Below are positions 1 through 13,419 of a stretch of 64,000 nucleotides of DNA, one piece after another. Below the pieces are notes generated by a model that worked only from the letters and a program-made list of their open reading frames with translations, did not search any database and had not been told where the DNA came from. The stretch is from the NCBI GenBank assembly GCA_023159155.1, contig JAJNNX010000041.1:62001-126000 (forward strand), given 5' to 3'. How positions within the stretch are numbered: position 1 is the stretch's first letter; every line of letters starts with the position of its first letter. The translations under genes and the position numbers were made by a program. The DNA comes from Ustulina deusta. Taxonomy: Eukaryota > Ascomycota > Sordariomycetes > Xylariales > Xylariaceae.

Positions 1-2699
1 TTTTTTTATTAGTTTATAATTTATATTATTTTTATATAAAAGTTACTATATTATATATTATTTTTTAAATACTTATTATTTAATATTAAAATTTATTATT
101 AAAAAATTATATATATTATTTTTTATTATTATTTTTAGTAATAATATATTAATTAATAAATATTATAAAACATTATATATAAAATTTAAAATAAAAAAAT
201 AAAATTATTAATTTAGTTTTTAATTACTTAATTTTATTATTTTTTAATAAGTACTACTAAAATAATGCTTAATATTTATAAAACTATTCATTATTATTAT
301 AAATTTAAAAACAAATAATTTATATATTTAATATACTAAAAAATTTATATAGATTTTTATAATATTATATAACTAATAATTTTATAATATTTTTTTTATT
401 AAATAAATAATATAAATAATAAATAATAAAAATTAGAAGTTTTATTTTATAATATTTTTTTTTTATAATTATATTTTAATATATAATAATTAAAAATATA
501 TAAACTTTTTAAATTAAAATTATATAAAAATTTTTTTTAATTAATATAGGATTTAATATTTTATTAAAAAAAATTAATATTGTTATTTTTTTTATAGTTT
601 TTTTAGTTTTTATTATAAAAAACTTTGCTATTTATTTAAAGAAATTTAATAAAATTTAAGAATTAATTATTATAATAAATTTAATTTTAAAAAGTTTTAA
701 GTAATAATGTTTTAAAGTTTATATTATTATTAAAAATTTATAGTTTTAAATGAAATAAATTTATTTAACTATTATTATTATTTTTCAAAAATATTTTATA
801 AATTTTTAAGTTATAAATTTTTATTATTATTAAATAAATTCTTTTTTTTATATGAATTAGCTAAGCTTAAAAAAAACTAAAACTAATATTTTATATATTA
901 ATAATTTTATATATTTAAAAATTAATTTTTATTTTTATTTTAATATTTTTTCATAATAAGTTCAATATTATTTTTTAGTTTTAAAATAAATTAAAATATT
1001 ATTTATATAAATACTAATAAATTTATATATTAATAAAAACTTATTACTAAATAATAAGATTTTTTATTAAAATATCTTTTTATAAGTTTAAAAATAATAA
1101 TAACTAATAAAAACCTTTAATAATATTTAGTTTTATAAAATAAATAATATTAAAATAATTAAATATAATACTATTAATATTTATTTGATTTAAATTTAAA
1201 TATAAATAAAATAAAAATAAATTATATAAATATTTAATATTAGTAAAGTTTTAAAATATATTTTTTGTTATTAAATTTTAATATTATATTAAACTTTAGT
1301 TATAATAATCATAAAGTTTTAGATTTTTTTTTAAAAAGAATTTTTTTAAATATAATAATTAAAAGATTATAAAATTTTATTTATTTTTAATTAATTATTT
1401 TTATTTATTTTAATAAAAATAGTTCTAAAACTTTTAAAAAAAACTTTTAATAATAGCTTAGTTTTTTTTTTAAATTATTATATAAATTTTTATTATTTTA
1501 AGTTTTAAAGTTTTAAGTTTTTTTTATATTTCTTTAGTTTTAATTATATTTAATAATATTTTTTTAATATTTAATTATAATTATTAATTATTATTTTTTA
1601 TTATATATATTAAATATTGATAAATTTTATTTATGATTTTAGTATAATAATTATAACATTTTTAAAATTTAATTAAATAAATATTTTAAAAAAAAATAAA
1701 GAAAATAATAAAAATCTTTTTATTAATTTTACTCATTTTTTAAATTAAATATATTACCAGAATTATTTTTATTATATATATTTTTTATTTATAAATAAAA
1801 TAAATTTTCTTATTTTAATAAGTTTTTTTTTTTTTTAATTTATTTTAAAATAATTAAAATAAATAGTCTAAAATTTTTAAAGTTTAATTTATTAATAATT
1901 TTTATAAATTTATTTAATATTATATATTAATTTAATAACTTTATTAATAAATAATTTATATAAATTTTAAATAAATTTCTTTTTAAGTTTATATAAAAAT
2001 AAACTTATTAATAAAACTTAAATTATTTTAATAATATTATTAAATATTATTTTAATATCTTTTTTTTAATTAATTTATTAATTTAATTATTAAATAAAAT
2101 TTTATTTTTTATATTTTAGTTTTTTTAATATAAAAAAAAATTAAAATATTAATAAATAAATTAATAAAATTAAAAAGTTTAAACTTAATATTTTTGAATA
2201 TATTTATTATTATTAAATCATAATTATTTTTTTTATTAAATTAAAATTAATATAAAATTATTTAAAAATAATAAACTAGCTATATTTTATAATTAAAATT
2301 GTTTTAATTATTTAAAAACTAAAAACAAAAAATAAAAAATATTTTTAAAATTATATTAAAATTAAATTTATATTATAATATACATAATTTTTTATATTAA
2401 ACATATAATTAAAAAAATATTTTATTTGTATTTTATTAATTATAATAAAATGAAAAATATATATTTGTTAAATATTTATTAATAAATAATTAATAAACTT
2501 AAAATAATATTTTAATTAATTAAATAAAGTTTTTATAATTACTTTATTAATATTATAAATAAAAAATTTAAATTAAAAAACCTTTTTTTAAATTAAAATT
2601 TATAAAATTATAAGTTAGTTTATATATAAGCTTTTTATTTTATTGCTATATAAATTTAAAGTTTTTATAAGTTTTGCTAAAACTATACTAACTATTATA
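1..2699 (-). mobile_element. LTR element R, copy 1 (left part outside window), RIP-degraded
   Basis: This AT-rich stretch aligns by eye with the interior and right end of R copy 2 (about 5180-8217 continuing at 29847-31781). For example, the segments near 1250-1340 match both sides of the gypsy insertion in copy 2. It ends in a degraded LTR at about 2508-2699, matching 31554-31781. The + strand is T-rich, which in this window goes with minus-strand coding, but no protein domain could be recognised, so the strand is weakly supported. Copy 1 lacks several short segments present in copy 2. The left end is outside the window, so no TSD can be checked. Confidence 0.6.
2508..2699. repeat. Right LTR of R copy 1
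   Basis: About 190 bp that match the R LTRs at 4362-4593 and 31554-31781. Shared stretches include the block reading ttttattttattgctatata and the end reading actaactattata. It is strongly AT-shifted compared with the copy at 31554. Confidence 0.6.
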
Positions 2700-2731
2700 A
2701 AAGTACTAATAACTTTAATATTAATATATAT

Positions 2732-3042
2732 TGTTGGAACAATATTGCCAGGTCAATCGTACGCCATATTCGGTACAGCCATTTTAGCCACCTTGGTGGC
2801 CAAGTTGGGTGGTTGGGCCTGTATGGGCCCATATGGCCAGGGGCTAGGTGGACCCTCCGTACTTCGTACGAAAGGTATATCTAGCACCTCTTATACTTTC
2901 TGAATCTTTTCTTTTTTTTTTTTTTTTTTTATAGACAAGGCACCGAACATAGTATAATACATTGTATAGTGTTTGCTTTTATAGATCCGTCTTACGTACG
3001 TTGCACGTACGTGCATGCTATCTAGGGTAGAGCCTACCAATA
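2732..3042. repeat. Solo LTR of family G, little mutated
   Basis: A 311-bp block starting TGTTGGAACA and ending CCTACCAATA. It is flanked on both sides by the 5-bp duplication TATAT (2727-2731 and 3043-3047). It matches the two LTRs of the full G element (4293-4361 plus 31787-32015, and 33417-33715). It keeps near-normal GC while everything around it is almost pure AT. The flanking duplication with no internal region marks a solo LTR left by recombination between two LTRs. Confidence 0.85.
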
Positions 3043-3047
3043 TATAT

Positions 3048-4292
3048 CAAAATTATTAAAATCAAAGAAATAAAATAAAAAAAAGCAGTACTATAATAAA
3101 TAATAAAATATATAAAAATATAAAAGCTATCTAGCAAAAATTGTTTATTATAGTTAAAAAAACCAAAAAAAATATATCAAAAAAACTAAATTAATAATAT
3201 AAAATTAGACACAAAAATATTAAAAATAATAAACTAATATAAATAAAAAAGCATAATTACTTTATTACTATTTATAAATAGAAATAAAATAATAGTTAAA
3301 ATAAAATAAAAAGCTAAATATTTTACTTAAAATATTCTAAAAAAATTTAATTTAGAAAATAATTTGTTAATAGTTAAACTTTTAAAACTTAAAAACTAAA
3401 TATATTTTCTTTAAAACTATAAAATAACTATAAAAAAAGCTTAAAAAAATATTATTAAAGTAATATTAAGATTATTAAAAAAAGATCTCGTAATAATAAA
3501 ATATTTTATTATAGTATAGTTTATTATAAAAAAATATTATTAAAACTTGCTAGAAAAATGCTTTAAATATAGCGTTTTTTAAAAAGTTAAAAAAAAAGCT
3601 AGTATAGTTTTACTTTTAAAAGCAAGCAAAACTAACTTTATATTATATAGATTCTAAAAGCTAATTACTTTATAGTTATATATAAATAAAAGCCTTAAAA
3701 AACTTATTATATTATAAATAATTTAAATAATTTTATAAACTAGTTTAATAAGCTTATAATATATTAAAATAATACTTAAAAAATTAGTAGTAGATTTAGT
3801 AGCTAGCTTAATATATAATAGTAAGTTTGTTTTAATAAATAAAATAGTAGCTATATTAGTTATTTTATATATATAAAAAATATTTAATACTTTGTTAAAA
3901 AATAAACTTATAACTAGAATAATAAAATAAAGCTGGCTTATTTTAGTTATAAAAATTATAAGAAGCTTTTTAATAAAATAAATAATTATTATATATTTAA
4001 AAAATATAGTAATAATACTAAAAATAATTAATTGTAGTACGTTATAAAGTTTTTTAATATTACTAATATTTTATATATTATATTTATATGAACTAATAGA
4101 AAAAGATCTAAATAGATAGGGCTATACTAATAATATAGTAATACTACTTATAAAAAAAACTTTAAAATAAAGCATTAAAAAAGCTAAAAAATAAATAAAT
4201 ATAAATTTAAAATATAAATAAACTAATAAAATAATATTTACTTGTAAAAAAATAAAAGCTATTTATTTTATAAAAAGCTAAATTAGAGCTAA
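3048..4292 (+). pseudogene. LINE-like (non-LTR) retrotransposon relic, left segment with reverse transcriptase
   Basis: Read on the + strand with RIP stops ignored, this stretch shows a reverse-transcriptase order typical of Tad/I-type LINEs. A block like 'KAxxVLLLKxxK...' lies near 3600. A stretch reading SFLILLIFYILYLYELIEK lies near 4050-4100. It is followed at about 4110-4140 by GYTNNIVIL, the expected G-Y-A-D-D core with both Asp codons turned to Asn. The reading continues in the same sense past the G insertion at 33721. The 5' end is lost or lies under R copy 1. Family identity is by eye only. Confidence 0.5.
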
Positions 4293-4361
4293 TATTGGAA
4301 TAATATTGCTAGGTTAATTATATGCTATATTCGGTACAGCTATCTTAGCCACCTTAGTAGC
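4293..4361. repeat. Left LTR of G, first part
   Basis: Matches the first 69 bp or so of the solo LTR at 2732, then breaks at GTAGC (4357-4361), where R is inserted. It continues at 31782 with the same GTAGC. Confidence 0.85.
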
Positions 4362-4593
4362 TGTTATAATTAGTCGAGTAAAGCTTCTATAGCTAGTTTA
4401 TTAATACTATAAACAAAGATTCTAAGCTAAAAAAAAAATAAAAAAATAAATCAAAGTTTATAAGATAGATAGATATAGATTTTATATATATAGCTATAAA
4501 GTTATAAATTAGTTCGTATATAGATTTTTTATTTTATTGCTATATAGGTCTAAAGTTTTTATAAGTTTTGCTAAAACTATATTAACTATTATA
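4362..4593. repeat. Left LTR of R copy 2
   Basis: A 232-bp direct repeat of 31554-31781, starting TGTTATAATTAGTCGAG and ending TTAACTATTATA. Confidence 0.8.
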
Positions 4594-6714
4594 CTATTTT
4601 TTTTTAAAACTGAAAGTTTAAATATAGTTTTAATTTAAAGTTACTAATAATATTAGGTTTATATAGCTTTTTTATAACGTACTGCTTTATTATTATTTTT
4701 ATAATTCCTTGTAAATTTGTTAGCTATTATTATATATATATATTTTTATAGTTTTATAAAAAATTTAAAAGCTTTTTTATAAGTTTTATAGAACTAGTCA
4801 AACTTAATTAGCATATTTTAAAAATTTTAAGCTATATACTAAATATTATTAAAATTATAACTTTTTTAAGCGATTTAATATTATAATTTTTTGTTTTTTT
4901 TATATATTTTTAATTATTTAATTTGTTTAATTTTAAAGTTTGTTTTACTATTAATATTTTTAGCTAAAAGTAATAACTAAATTTGCTAAAATAAAAAATT
5001 ATTACTTATTTTTTATAATTAATTAGTATAAAATAAGGTTTTTATTTTACAAAAGTTAAACAAATTAAAAATATAACTAAATTTTTGTTTTTTAGAATTT
5101 TAAAAAGTTTAACTAATTAAAAATCTAATCTAATAGTTAGTACTTATATTATAAAACTTTATTTTTTATTTTAAAGTTTATTAAGTATTTTTTTTATTAG
5201 TTTATAGCTTATATTATTTTTATATAAAGGTTGCTATATTATATATTATTTTTTGAATATTTTAGGTTTAATAAATTAATTTAAATATTTATTGCTTAAT
5301 ATTAGAATTTATAAATGTTTTATTAATATTTATTATTAAAAAGTTTTATATATTAATTTTTATTATTATTTTTAGTCGTAATATATTAATTAATAAATAT
5401 TATAAAAAATTATATATAAAGTTTAAAATAAAAAAATAAATATTTTAGTTGTTTTAATATTTATTAATATAAAAATAGAATTATTAATCTAGTTTTTAAT
5501 TAATTAATTTTATTGTTTTTTAGGTTTAAAAATAGTAAGTATTATTAAAGCAGTATTTAATACTTATAAAATTATTAATTATTACTATAAATTTAAAAAT
5601 AAATAGTTTTATATTATTTAATATTTATATATTTAGTATACTAAAAAATCTATATAAACTTTTATAGTATTATATAGTTAGCAATTCTATAATATTTATT
5701 TTTTTGCTAAATAAAATTATAATTAAACAATTAAACTTATTTATAAATATTTATATATAGTTATAACTTTATTAGTTAAATAATATATTTTCACTATTTC
5801 TTATTATATATTGCTATATTATAATTAGTATAAATAATAAATAAATAAAACTAATAATATTTTTGTTTTAATATTTTAATTATTTTATATTAATTTTAAT
5901 ATATAATAATTAAAAATATATTAACTTTTTAAATTAAAGTTATATAAAAAGAATAGTTTTATTTAAAATAACCTTAAAACTATATAGCTTTTTGTTTTTA
6001 TTTTTTAGATTTTATAACTAGTTTTTTTATTTAATTAAATTTATTAGGTTAGCTTTTTAGGAAATATTAAATAAAAAGTCTATAATTAATATAAGACTTA
6101 ACATTTTATTAGAAAAAATTAATATTATTGTTTTTTTTTTGTTTTTTTAATTTTTATTATAAAAAGTTTTATTATTTTTTTTAATAAAATATTAGCTATT
6201 ATATTTTTTTTTTTTAGTTAGTACTAAAAAATAATATTAAAGTTGAATAAAAAATTAACGTAGTAAATTTATTATATTAATAAGATTTATTTATTTAAAA
6301 AGTATAGTAAAGCTTAATAATTAATTATTATAAAAAATTTAGTTCTAAAAAGTTTTAACTAATAATATTTTAAAATTTATATTATTACTAAAAATTTATA
6401 ATTTTAAATTAAATAAGCTTGCTTAATTAATATTATTATTTTAAAAAAATCTTTTATAAGTTTTTAAGTTATATTTTATTATTATTGCTAAATAACTTTT
6501 TTTATTATATTATATAAAATTTTTATTTTTATATATATTAGTTAGTTAAGCTTAAAAAAAGCTAAAATAAATATTTTATATATTAATAATTTTATATATT
6601 TAAAAATTCATTTTTGTTTTAATTTAATTATAAATAGTTTATTTTTTTTTAATAATTAGTTTAAAAAAGTAGCAATTTTACTAGTATAATAAATAAATAT
6701 ATAAATATAGTTAT

Positions 6715-6926
6715 TGTTGGATTAATCGTACGTAATTAGCTAGAGCACTTACGGACCCCTTTATATAAAGGGGTCTAGCCAATGGGTATATAAGGGGCTC
6801 CTATCTACCCAATTCTTTCCTTTCTCTTTTTTTTTAAGTGTAGCATATAGTAAATAGACTATATTCTATTAACCTTGCAAGCATGTACTGCTGCTTTAAA
6901 AATATGTAGTATACTTTATTTAAATA
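6715..6926 (+). repeat. Left LTR of the TRIM-like element
   Basis: It has a perfect palindrome at 6754-6775 centred on TTTATATAAA. Just downstream is a TATATAAGGGG motif that could act as a promoter box. It shows more C-to-T and G-to-A change than the right LTR. Confidence 0.85.
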
Positions 6927-7374
6927 TTAATTAGTGTTTATATTTGTACTTTAGCTTAGCTTTTATATGGATATAGCGCAAATTAGTTAGAATAATAACA
7001 AAATTCTAACTTGATTATACGGATCGCGTATTCTATATTGCATATTTTAGTTTTTTTAGTAGTAGGCCAATAGGAGAGAAAGATTGGTTACTTGTATGTA
7101 CTTTGGCTTAGCTTTTATACGGATATTTAATTAATGGCGCGCGCGCAATTGTGCCACCCCAAAGATCCCTTTTGACTTATACCTGGTCCAGCCTGCTTTC
7201 TGCCCTGCTAGGTGTAGCTCTTGTACGAAGACCTCACAGACCCCCTTCGACCTACACCTAGCCTTGCCGACCCTGCTAGGTGTAGCCCGTACGAAGACCC
7301 CCTTCGACCTACCCCTCCCCCACAGACCTTGCGTACGATTATGGCGATTAAATCACAAAAGAAAAAGTAGTTAG

Positions 7375-7574
7375 TGTTGGATTAATTGTACGCAATTAGC
7401 TAGGGCACTTACGGACCCCTTCGTACGAAGGGGTATATAGGGGGCTCCCACCTACCTAATTCCTTCCTTTCTCTCCCTCCTTTGAGTGTGGCATATAGTA
7501 AATAGACTATATTCCACCAACCTTGCAGGCATGTACTGCTGCTTTGGAAATATGCAGTACACTCCATTCAAACA
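7375..7574 (+). repeat. Right LTR of the TRIM-like element
   Basis: It retains the unmutated form of the palindrome, ACCCCTTCGTACGAAGGGGT at 7415-7434. It ends CCATTCAAACA at 7574, followed by GTTAT. Confidence 0.85.
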
Positions 7575-8217
7575 GTTATAAAACTTAAAAAATAACCGAA
7601 TTAATTGAGTACTTTATAAATTATTAAAGTTTTAATTTAAAATTATTTAAATTTTAGCAAAATTAATTTTATTTTCTATTTTAGTTTTTATAACTATTTT
7701 TAAATAATTAATAATAAATATATTAAAACAAAACTTTTTAATATTTTTTTATGATTAGTTTAGTATTATTTTTTAGTTTTAAAATAAATTAAAATATTAT
7801 TTATATAAATGCTTATAAATTGATTTAAAAATTTTTAAGTTTATATATTAATAAAAACTTACTATTAAGCAGGTTTTATTTTTAAACCAAATAATAAAAC
7901 TTTTTATTAAAATATTTTTTTATATAATTTTAAAATTAATAATATTTAATTTTATAAAATAAGTAGTATTATAATAATTAAATATAATTTTATTTTTTAA
8001 ATATATATTTTTTTATTAGTAATTAATTATAAATTAGTATTTAATTAATTTAAGTTTAAACATAAATAAAATAAAAATAATATTTAAGTTTATAGTTTAT
8101 TTAATAAAGTTTATAACTAATAGTTTATTTATAAATTTTTTTTAAATAAAATAAATTATATAAATATTTAATATTAATAAAGTTTTAAAATATATTTTTT
8201 ATTATTAAGTTTTAATA

Positions 8218-8627
8218 TGTTACAAACTAATAATATAAGGGATTTGTTAGAAAAACTAAGCGCGGGGCGTAAAGAAAGGCTTTTGGTATACAACTAATAA
8301 AGAAAATATTAAAAGCTTTAAGTTATATAATAAATTACTAGATTACTAGTAAACAAATAAGCTTAGATTACTAGTAAAAATATAAGCTTAGATTATTAAT
8401 AAGTAGGTAAACTAAAAAAACAAAGTTTAATTAATAAAACTTAACATTAAATAATAATAAAAAATAGCTATAAAGTTATAGATATATTTGTTATATTTTA
8501 TAATAAATACTAAATAATATAAATATTAGATCTATTATAATATTAATTTTTTATTAAACAAATTTTATTGCTATAATATTATAACAAACTATTATATTAG
8601 TTTATTTAATATAGCAAAATTAATATA
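8218..8627 (+). repeat. 5' LTR of the gypsy element
   Basis: Starts TGTTACAAACTAAT. Its segment near 8260-8510 matches 14760-15015. Its end (8520-8627, reading atattagatctattataata) matches 29730-29841. It is about 118 bp shorter than the 3' LTR, which carries an extra segment after 15015 and an internal duplication near 14800-14870. Confidence 0.75.
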
Positions 8628-9489
8628 TTTTAAATAATTATTGTTTAATTAATATTAAACAGACCTAATTAATTATATAATATAAAATAATTTTTAAAGA
8701 TTTAATTTTAAAACAAGTATAATAGTTATTTAATTAATTATAAATATATATTACTTAATTCAAAAAAAATAACAAATAATTTAAAAACTAAATAAATATA
8801 ACTAATAAGCTAAAAAAATATAAACTTATATAATTAATAAAGTTTAATAAAAACTTAAAATAACTTAAAAGATTTATAATATAAATTAAAATATATATTT
8901 AATATTATAATAAAAACTTTATAAACAAAAAAAAAGTCCTATATATAGCAAAATATTTTATTAAAAACGCTTTAAAATAGTTTAAACTTATAATAAAAAA
9001 TTATATAAAACAAAAAGAAACTAATTATAATAATAATATAAAAGTAGTATTTAAAAATATTCTAAGGTTTAAAATAGCATTAATAAACATATATAGGAAG
9101 TTTAAAAAAAAACGCTAAGCCAAGCAAAAGCTTATAATAATACATTAAAAAAAAGCAGCATATAAATATATAGCTAAATTTAAAAAAGTTCTAGCACAAA
9201 CTTTATAATTAAATATTAATATATTAATAATAATATTTTATAATAAACTAAAAAAATTAGTTCAAAATAAATTATATAAAAATAAAAAATTAAACAAATT
9301 TAAAAATTATATTATTTAAGCTATTAAAATTAATAACTAATTTTATAAATAATAATAACAAAAGAAACAACAAAATATATTTTATTTAGTAAATATTAAA
9401 AAGTAATAAATATAAAAATTTATAACTAAAAAAACTTATATAGAACCTATAGAACTTAATATAACTAATAAAAACAAAAATTAAAACAA

Positions 9490-9530
9490 AATCAAATATT
9501 ATAATTATCATTAAAAAAAACATTATGCTT
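9490..9530 (+). pseudogene. Gypsy gag zinc-knuckle relic
   Basis: The + strand reads Y-Y-N-Y-H-stop-K-K-H-Y-A, which is the retroviral-type CxxCxxxxH pattern with each TGT codon turned to TAT. Upstream (about 8700-9480) is the A-rich gag region with no intact frame. Cys-to-Tyr through G-to-A on the coding strand is what RIP predicts. Confidence 0.6.
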
Positions 9531-12039
9531 AAAATAATAATAAGCTATAAAAAAAATAAAAAAATAAAAATATAAAATAAACTAAAGCAATAATAATAAT
9601 AATATTATAAATTAGCTTAATATAATTAAAAAAATAACAAAAAATAATAAAGTTTATTCTATAATATAATAAATATGTTTTAAATAAAATATATAAATAA
9701 TATTTTTATACTTAGTAATTAGCAAGTTTTATAAAATAATAATAATAATTATTATAAATAAAAAAATACTTAATATGCTTAAGCTTACTAAAAATATATT
9801 TAAACTATTTATATATAATAAGATTTTAATAAACTATATAAAAATATATATATTATAAAAACCTAAAAAAGTATATATAATATAACAATATAGCAAAATT
9901 ATTAAAAGAATTAATTATAAAAATATTTATAAGCAATTAAACTAAATATTTTAATATATATTAATATAAAAATAATAAGATTTATTTATTTCATTTTATT
10001 AATACAAAATTAAAAAAATAAAACAATATAAATATTTATATAATATATATTTAGTTTCTAATAATTATAAAAGCAATAAATATTTGAATATAATATAATT
10101 ATAAAAAACAAAAATATATTTATTACAAAAACAAATATAAATATAATATTTATAACTAAAGAAATATAACTAGTATAAAATTATTATTAATAAACAATAG
10201 CTTAATAAAAATCTAAATTATAAAAAATTAGCTAAAAAGGAATAAATATTTAAAATAAATTAAAAACTATATTTATAAAAAATATAATTATTAATTAATA
10301 AATGAATAGTTAAATAATAGAATATTTAAATTAATTTAAAAAAGTATTATTAAATTAAAAAAAAAAATTTAATAACAAAAAAAAAAGCTCTATAATATAG
10401 ATTACTTTATATTAAAAACAATACTAAATTATTAAATATAAAAAACTTTAAATAAGCTATAAAAACTAAATAATATAATCTTAATAAAAACTAGAACTAA
10501 TATATTAAAAAATCTAAAAATAATAATAAAACTTATTATAAAAAGCTATTATTATAATAGTACTATAAAAAAACAAAAAAAGCTTTTAGTACTAAAAGTA
10601 AATAAAAAACATAACATAATATTATAAATATATTATATAACTTACTAATATTATGTTTATATAATAAATAAAATTAAAAATATATAGTTTTTAAAATAAA
10701 TTAAATAAATAACGTTAAATAAACTATATTTAAAAAAAAATATTAAAAGATTAGTACTAATATATTGCAACCTTTAAAAATTTGCTATATTTAAATAAAA
10801 TCTATATTAGTTTTTAAAATATATATTAAAAAGTTTAATAGTAATAAAATATACTGATAATATATATTAATATTATGCTATAAAAAAAACAAATATTAAA
10901 AAAAAAATTTTAATATATACTATTAATAAAAAAAACAAAAAATAATATTTAAAAAACAATAATTAACAATTATTAAAAAAACAAACCAATAAAATAATAT
11001 ACAACAAAAAAACAAATTATAACTATAAACCAAATTATAAAAGAAAAAAAAATTGGTTGCTATCTAAAGCAAGCCTAGTTATAACCGAATTAAGCGCAAA
11101 TCAAATATATAAAATATAAAAAATATAAAAATAATAATAATAAACAATTATAAAAGATTAATAATTAATTTAATTTATTAAAGAAATAGTATATATAATA
11201 AATAGAAAGATTTTAATATATATTATAATAAACTTAAAATATTACAAATATAAGCTTAAAACACTTATAAATACTAAAGCTTAAGCAAGCTTTATTTTAC
11301 TATAAATTATTAAAAATCTAAAAATATTTGTAAAACTTAAAAATAAACTTTATTTATTTATAACTATTAATAAAAATCTAATTTCTTATAATTATAAAAT
11401 TATTAAAAAAAAAACTTAAGCTTAATATTACAAAAATATTATATTAAAATATAATATTAAAAATATTTTAATTATAAATAAATAATCTTAAAATAAACTA
11501 AAATATATTAAAAAAAGATTTAACTACTAAAAAAACTAAAAAAAAAAACTTAAATAAATCTAGAAAATCAAAAATTATAATATATATATTTATTAAAAAT
11601 CTTAAGCTAAAGCTTAATGTTAAAATACTAAATAAATATAAAAAATGTAGTAATTTATTTAAAAAAATATATAATATAAAAACAGAATTATTAAAATATA
11701 AACAATAGAACTATAAAATACTATTAATTAAAAAATAATAACAAAAATACTTTTTGTTATATTATATAAAAAAAAAATAATTTATAATAAAATCTAGCAA
11801 AAAAATATATATAATTATTAATATTATTTGCTAGATTACTAATCCTATAAGTACTAAAGAAACCAAAAAGAAAATAAAAAAGTTAAATAAAAACTATATA
11901 TTAACTATAAAAATATAAACTTAAAAATAAAAAAATTTGCAAAACTTTTATTAAAAATTAAAAACCTAAAAAATAAGTTATAAAAAGCAAAATAGTTTAT
12001 AATATTAGATTTACTAAATATTTATTACAAAATCAAAAT

Positions 12040-12310
12040 TATACTAAAAAAAAAAAAAAATTTGCTTTTAAAATATTATATAAGCTATTTAAATATTTAA
12101 TAATATTATTTAGTTTTATTAATATATTAATGAATTTTTAAGTAAAAATTATAAATATATTATAAAATTTTATTAATTAAATTATTATAATATATTTTAA
12201 TAATATTTTAATTTATTTAAAAATATTTAAAAAATATAGTAAATATATTAAAAAAGTATTTATAGTAGTATAAAATATTAAATTATTAGTATATTTAAAA
12301 AAAAGCAAAT
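12040..12310 (+). pseudogene. Gypsy reverse transcriptase relic
   Basis: With stops ignored, the + frame reads FAFKILYKLFKYLIILFSF, matching the gypsy block TAFRTRYGHFEYLVMPFGL. It is followed by IIYFNNILIYLK, matching VVYLDDILIYSK. Both catalytic Asp codons are now Asn. This places RT in the usual gypsy position, upstream of RNase H and integrase. Confidence 0.85.
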
Positions 12311-13419
12311 TTTATAAACAAAATTTTTTTTTTTAAATTTATAATAATACTAAAAAAAATATAGATCTAAAAATTAAAAATCTTAGCAATAAAAAATTAG
12401 CTAGTACTTAAATTAATAAACAATATAAAAATAGTTATAAAATTTATAAACTATATTTAAAGCTTTATAAAAATTTTTAAAAAAGTTATAATATTTTTTA
12501 TAAACTTAACAAAAAGAAATCAAATATTTTAATAAACAAAAACAAAACAAAAAAGTATTTAATAAAATAATAAAATTAATAATAAATAATCTAATAATAA
12601 AATTATTAAATCTAAGTAAAAAAATTAAAATTAAAGTTAATATATATAATAATATAATAAATAGTTAATTAAATTAATATAATAAAAACAAAAAACTATA
12701 TTTAATAATTTTTTTTTTTTAATTTTTTTAGAACTTATAGCAAACTATTTTTTACTAAATAAAGAATTTATAGCTATAATATAAATATTTAAAAGATAAA
12801 AATATTACTTATATAAACTAAAATAACTAATAAAAATATGTTTAAATTAAAAAATTTTTATTACTTTTATAATAATAAAATTATTAAATAAATAATAAAT
12901 AAAATAAATAAAGTTTTTATTCTAGTTTAATTTTAAGATTTTTTATATAAAGAAAATATATATATATATATAAAAACAAATATATTGAATTAATAAAACA
13001 ACTATAAATAAAACAAAACAAAAAATTAAAATTAAATATTAATACTTATAGTAGTATAAATAAACTATAATAAATAAATCTAAAAATTAATCTAAAAATC
13101 TAAAAAAAATCTAAAAAATCTAGAAATAATATAAATAGCTAGCTTATAAAAACAAAAATATATATATTATAACTAATACTATATATTACTAGAATTTTAA
13201 AAAAAATTAATTTAAAAAATTTATAAAAACTTAATAGTTATATAACTTTTTAAAAATAAAAAAAAGATTTAAAAAAACTATATAAAAATATAATATATAT
13301 AAAAAAATAAAAATATTAAAGCATAAACTATATAAATTAATACAAATAATTAAACTATTAAACAAAGTTTAAAAAATTATTATATTTAATTATTATAAAT
13401 TAAAAAAATATAATAACTT

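Larger units (their letters stand above)
6715..7574 (+). mobile_element. Miniature LTR retroelement (TRIM-like), 860 bp, nearly free of RIP
   Basis: Direct repeats of 212 bp (6715-6926) and 200 bp (7375-7574) start TGTTGGATTAAT and end in TTTAAATA or TTCAAACA. They enclose a 448-bp interior without coding potential. The 5-bp duplication GTTAT lies on both sides (6710-6714 and 7575-7579). A purine-rich run (caaaagaaaaagtag) just before the right LTR fits a polypurine tract for + orientation. The interior has two GC-rich near-repeats of about 50 bp (near 7203-7260 and 7269-7317) containing CTGCTAGGTGTAGC and CCCCCTTCGACCTAC. GC is near normal although the host R element is almost pure AT, so the insert is younger or too short to be a RIP target. 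Confidence 0.9.

Noticed and set aside
2643..2903. An 86-codon frame that looks GC-rich and coding at its end
   Set aside because: It runs from the R LTR across the TSD into the solo G LTR, so it is a chance chimera of two repeat ends.
3043..3060. A tatatatcaaaat motif after the LTR at 2732 that resembles a RIP-changed copia primer-binding site
   Set aside because: TATAT on both sides shows a solo LTR. What follows is host sequence with LINE-type coding, not a retroelement interior.
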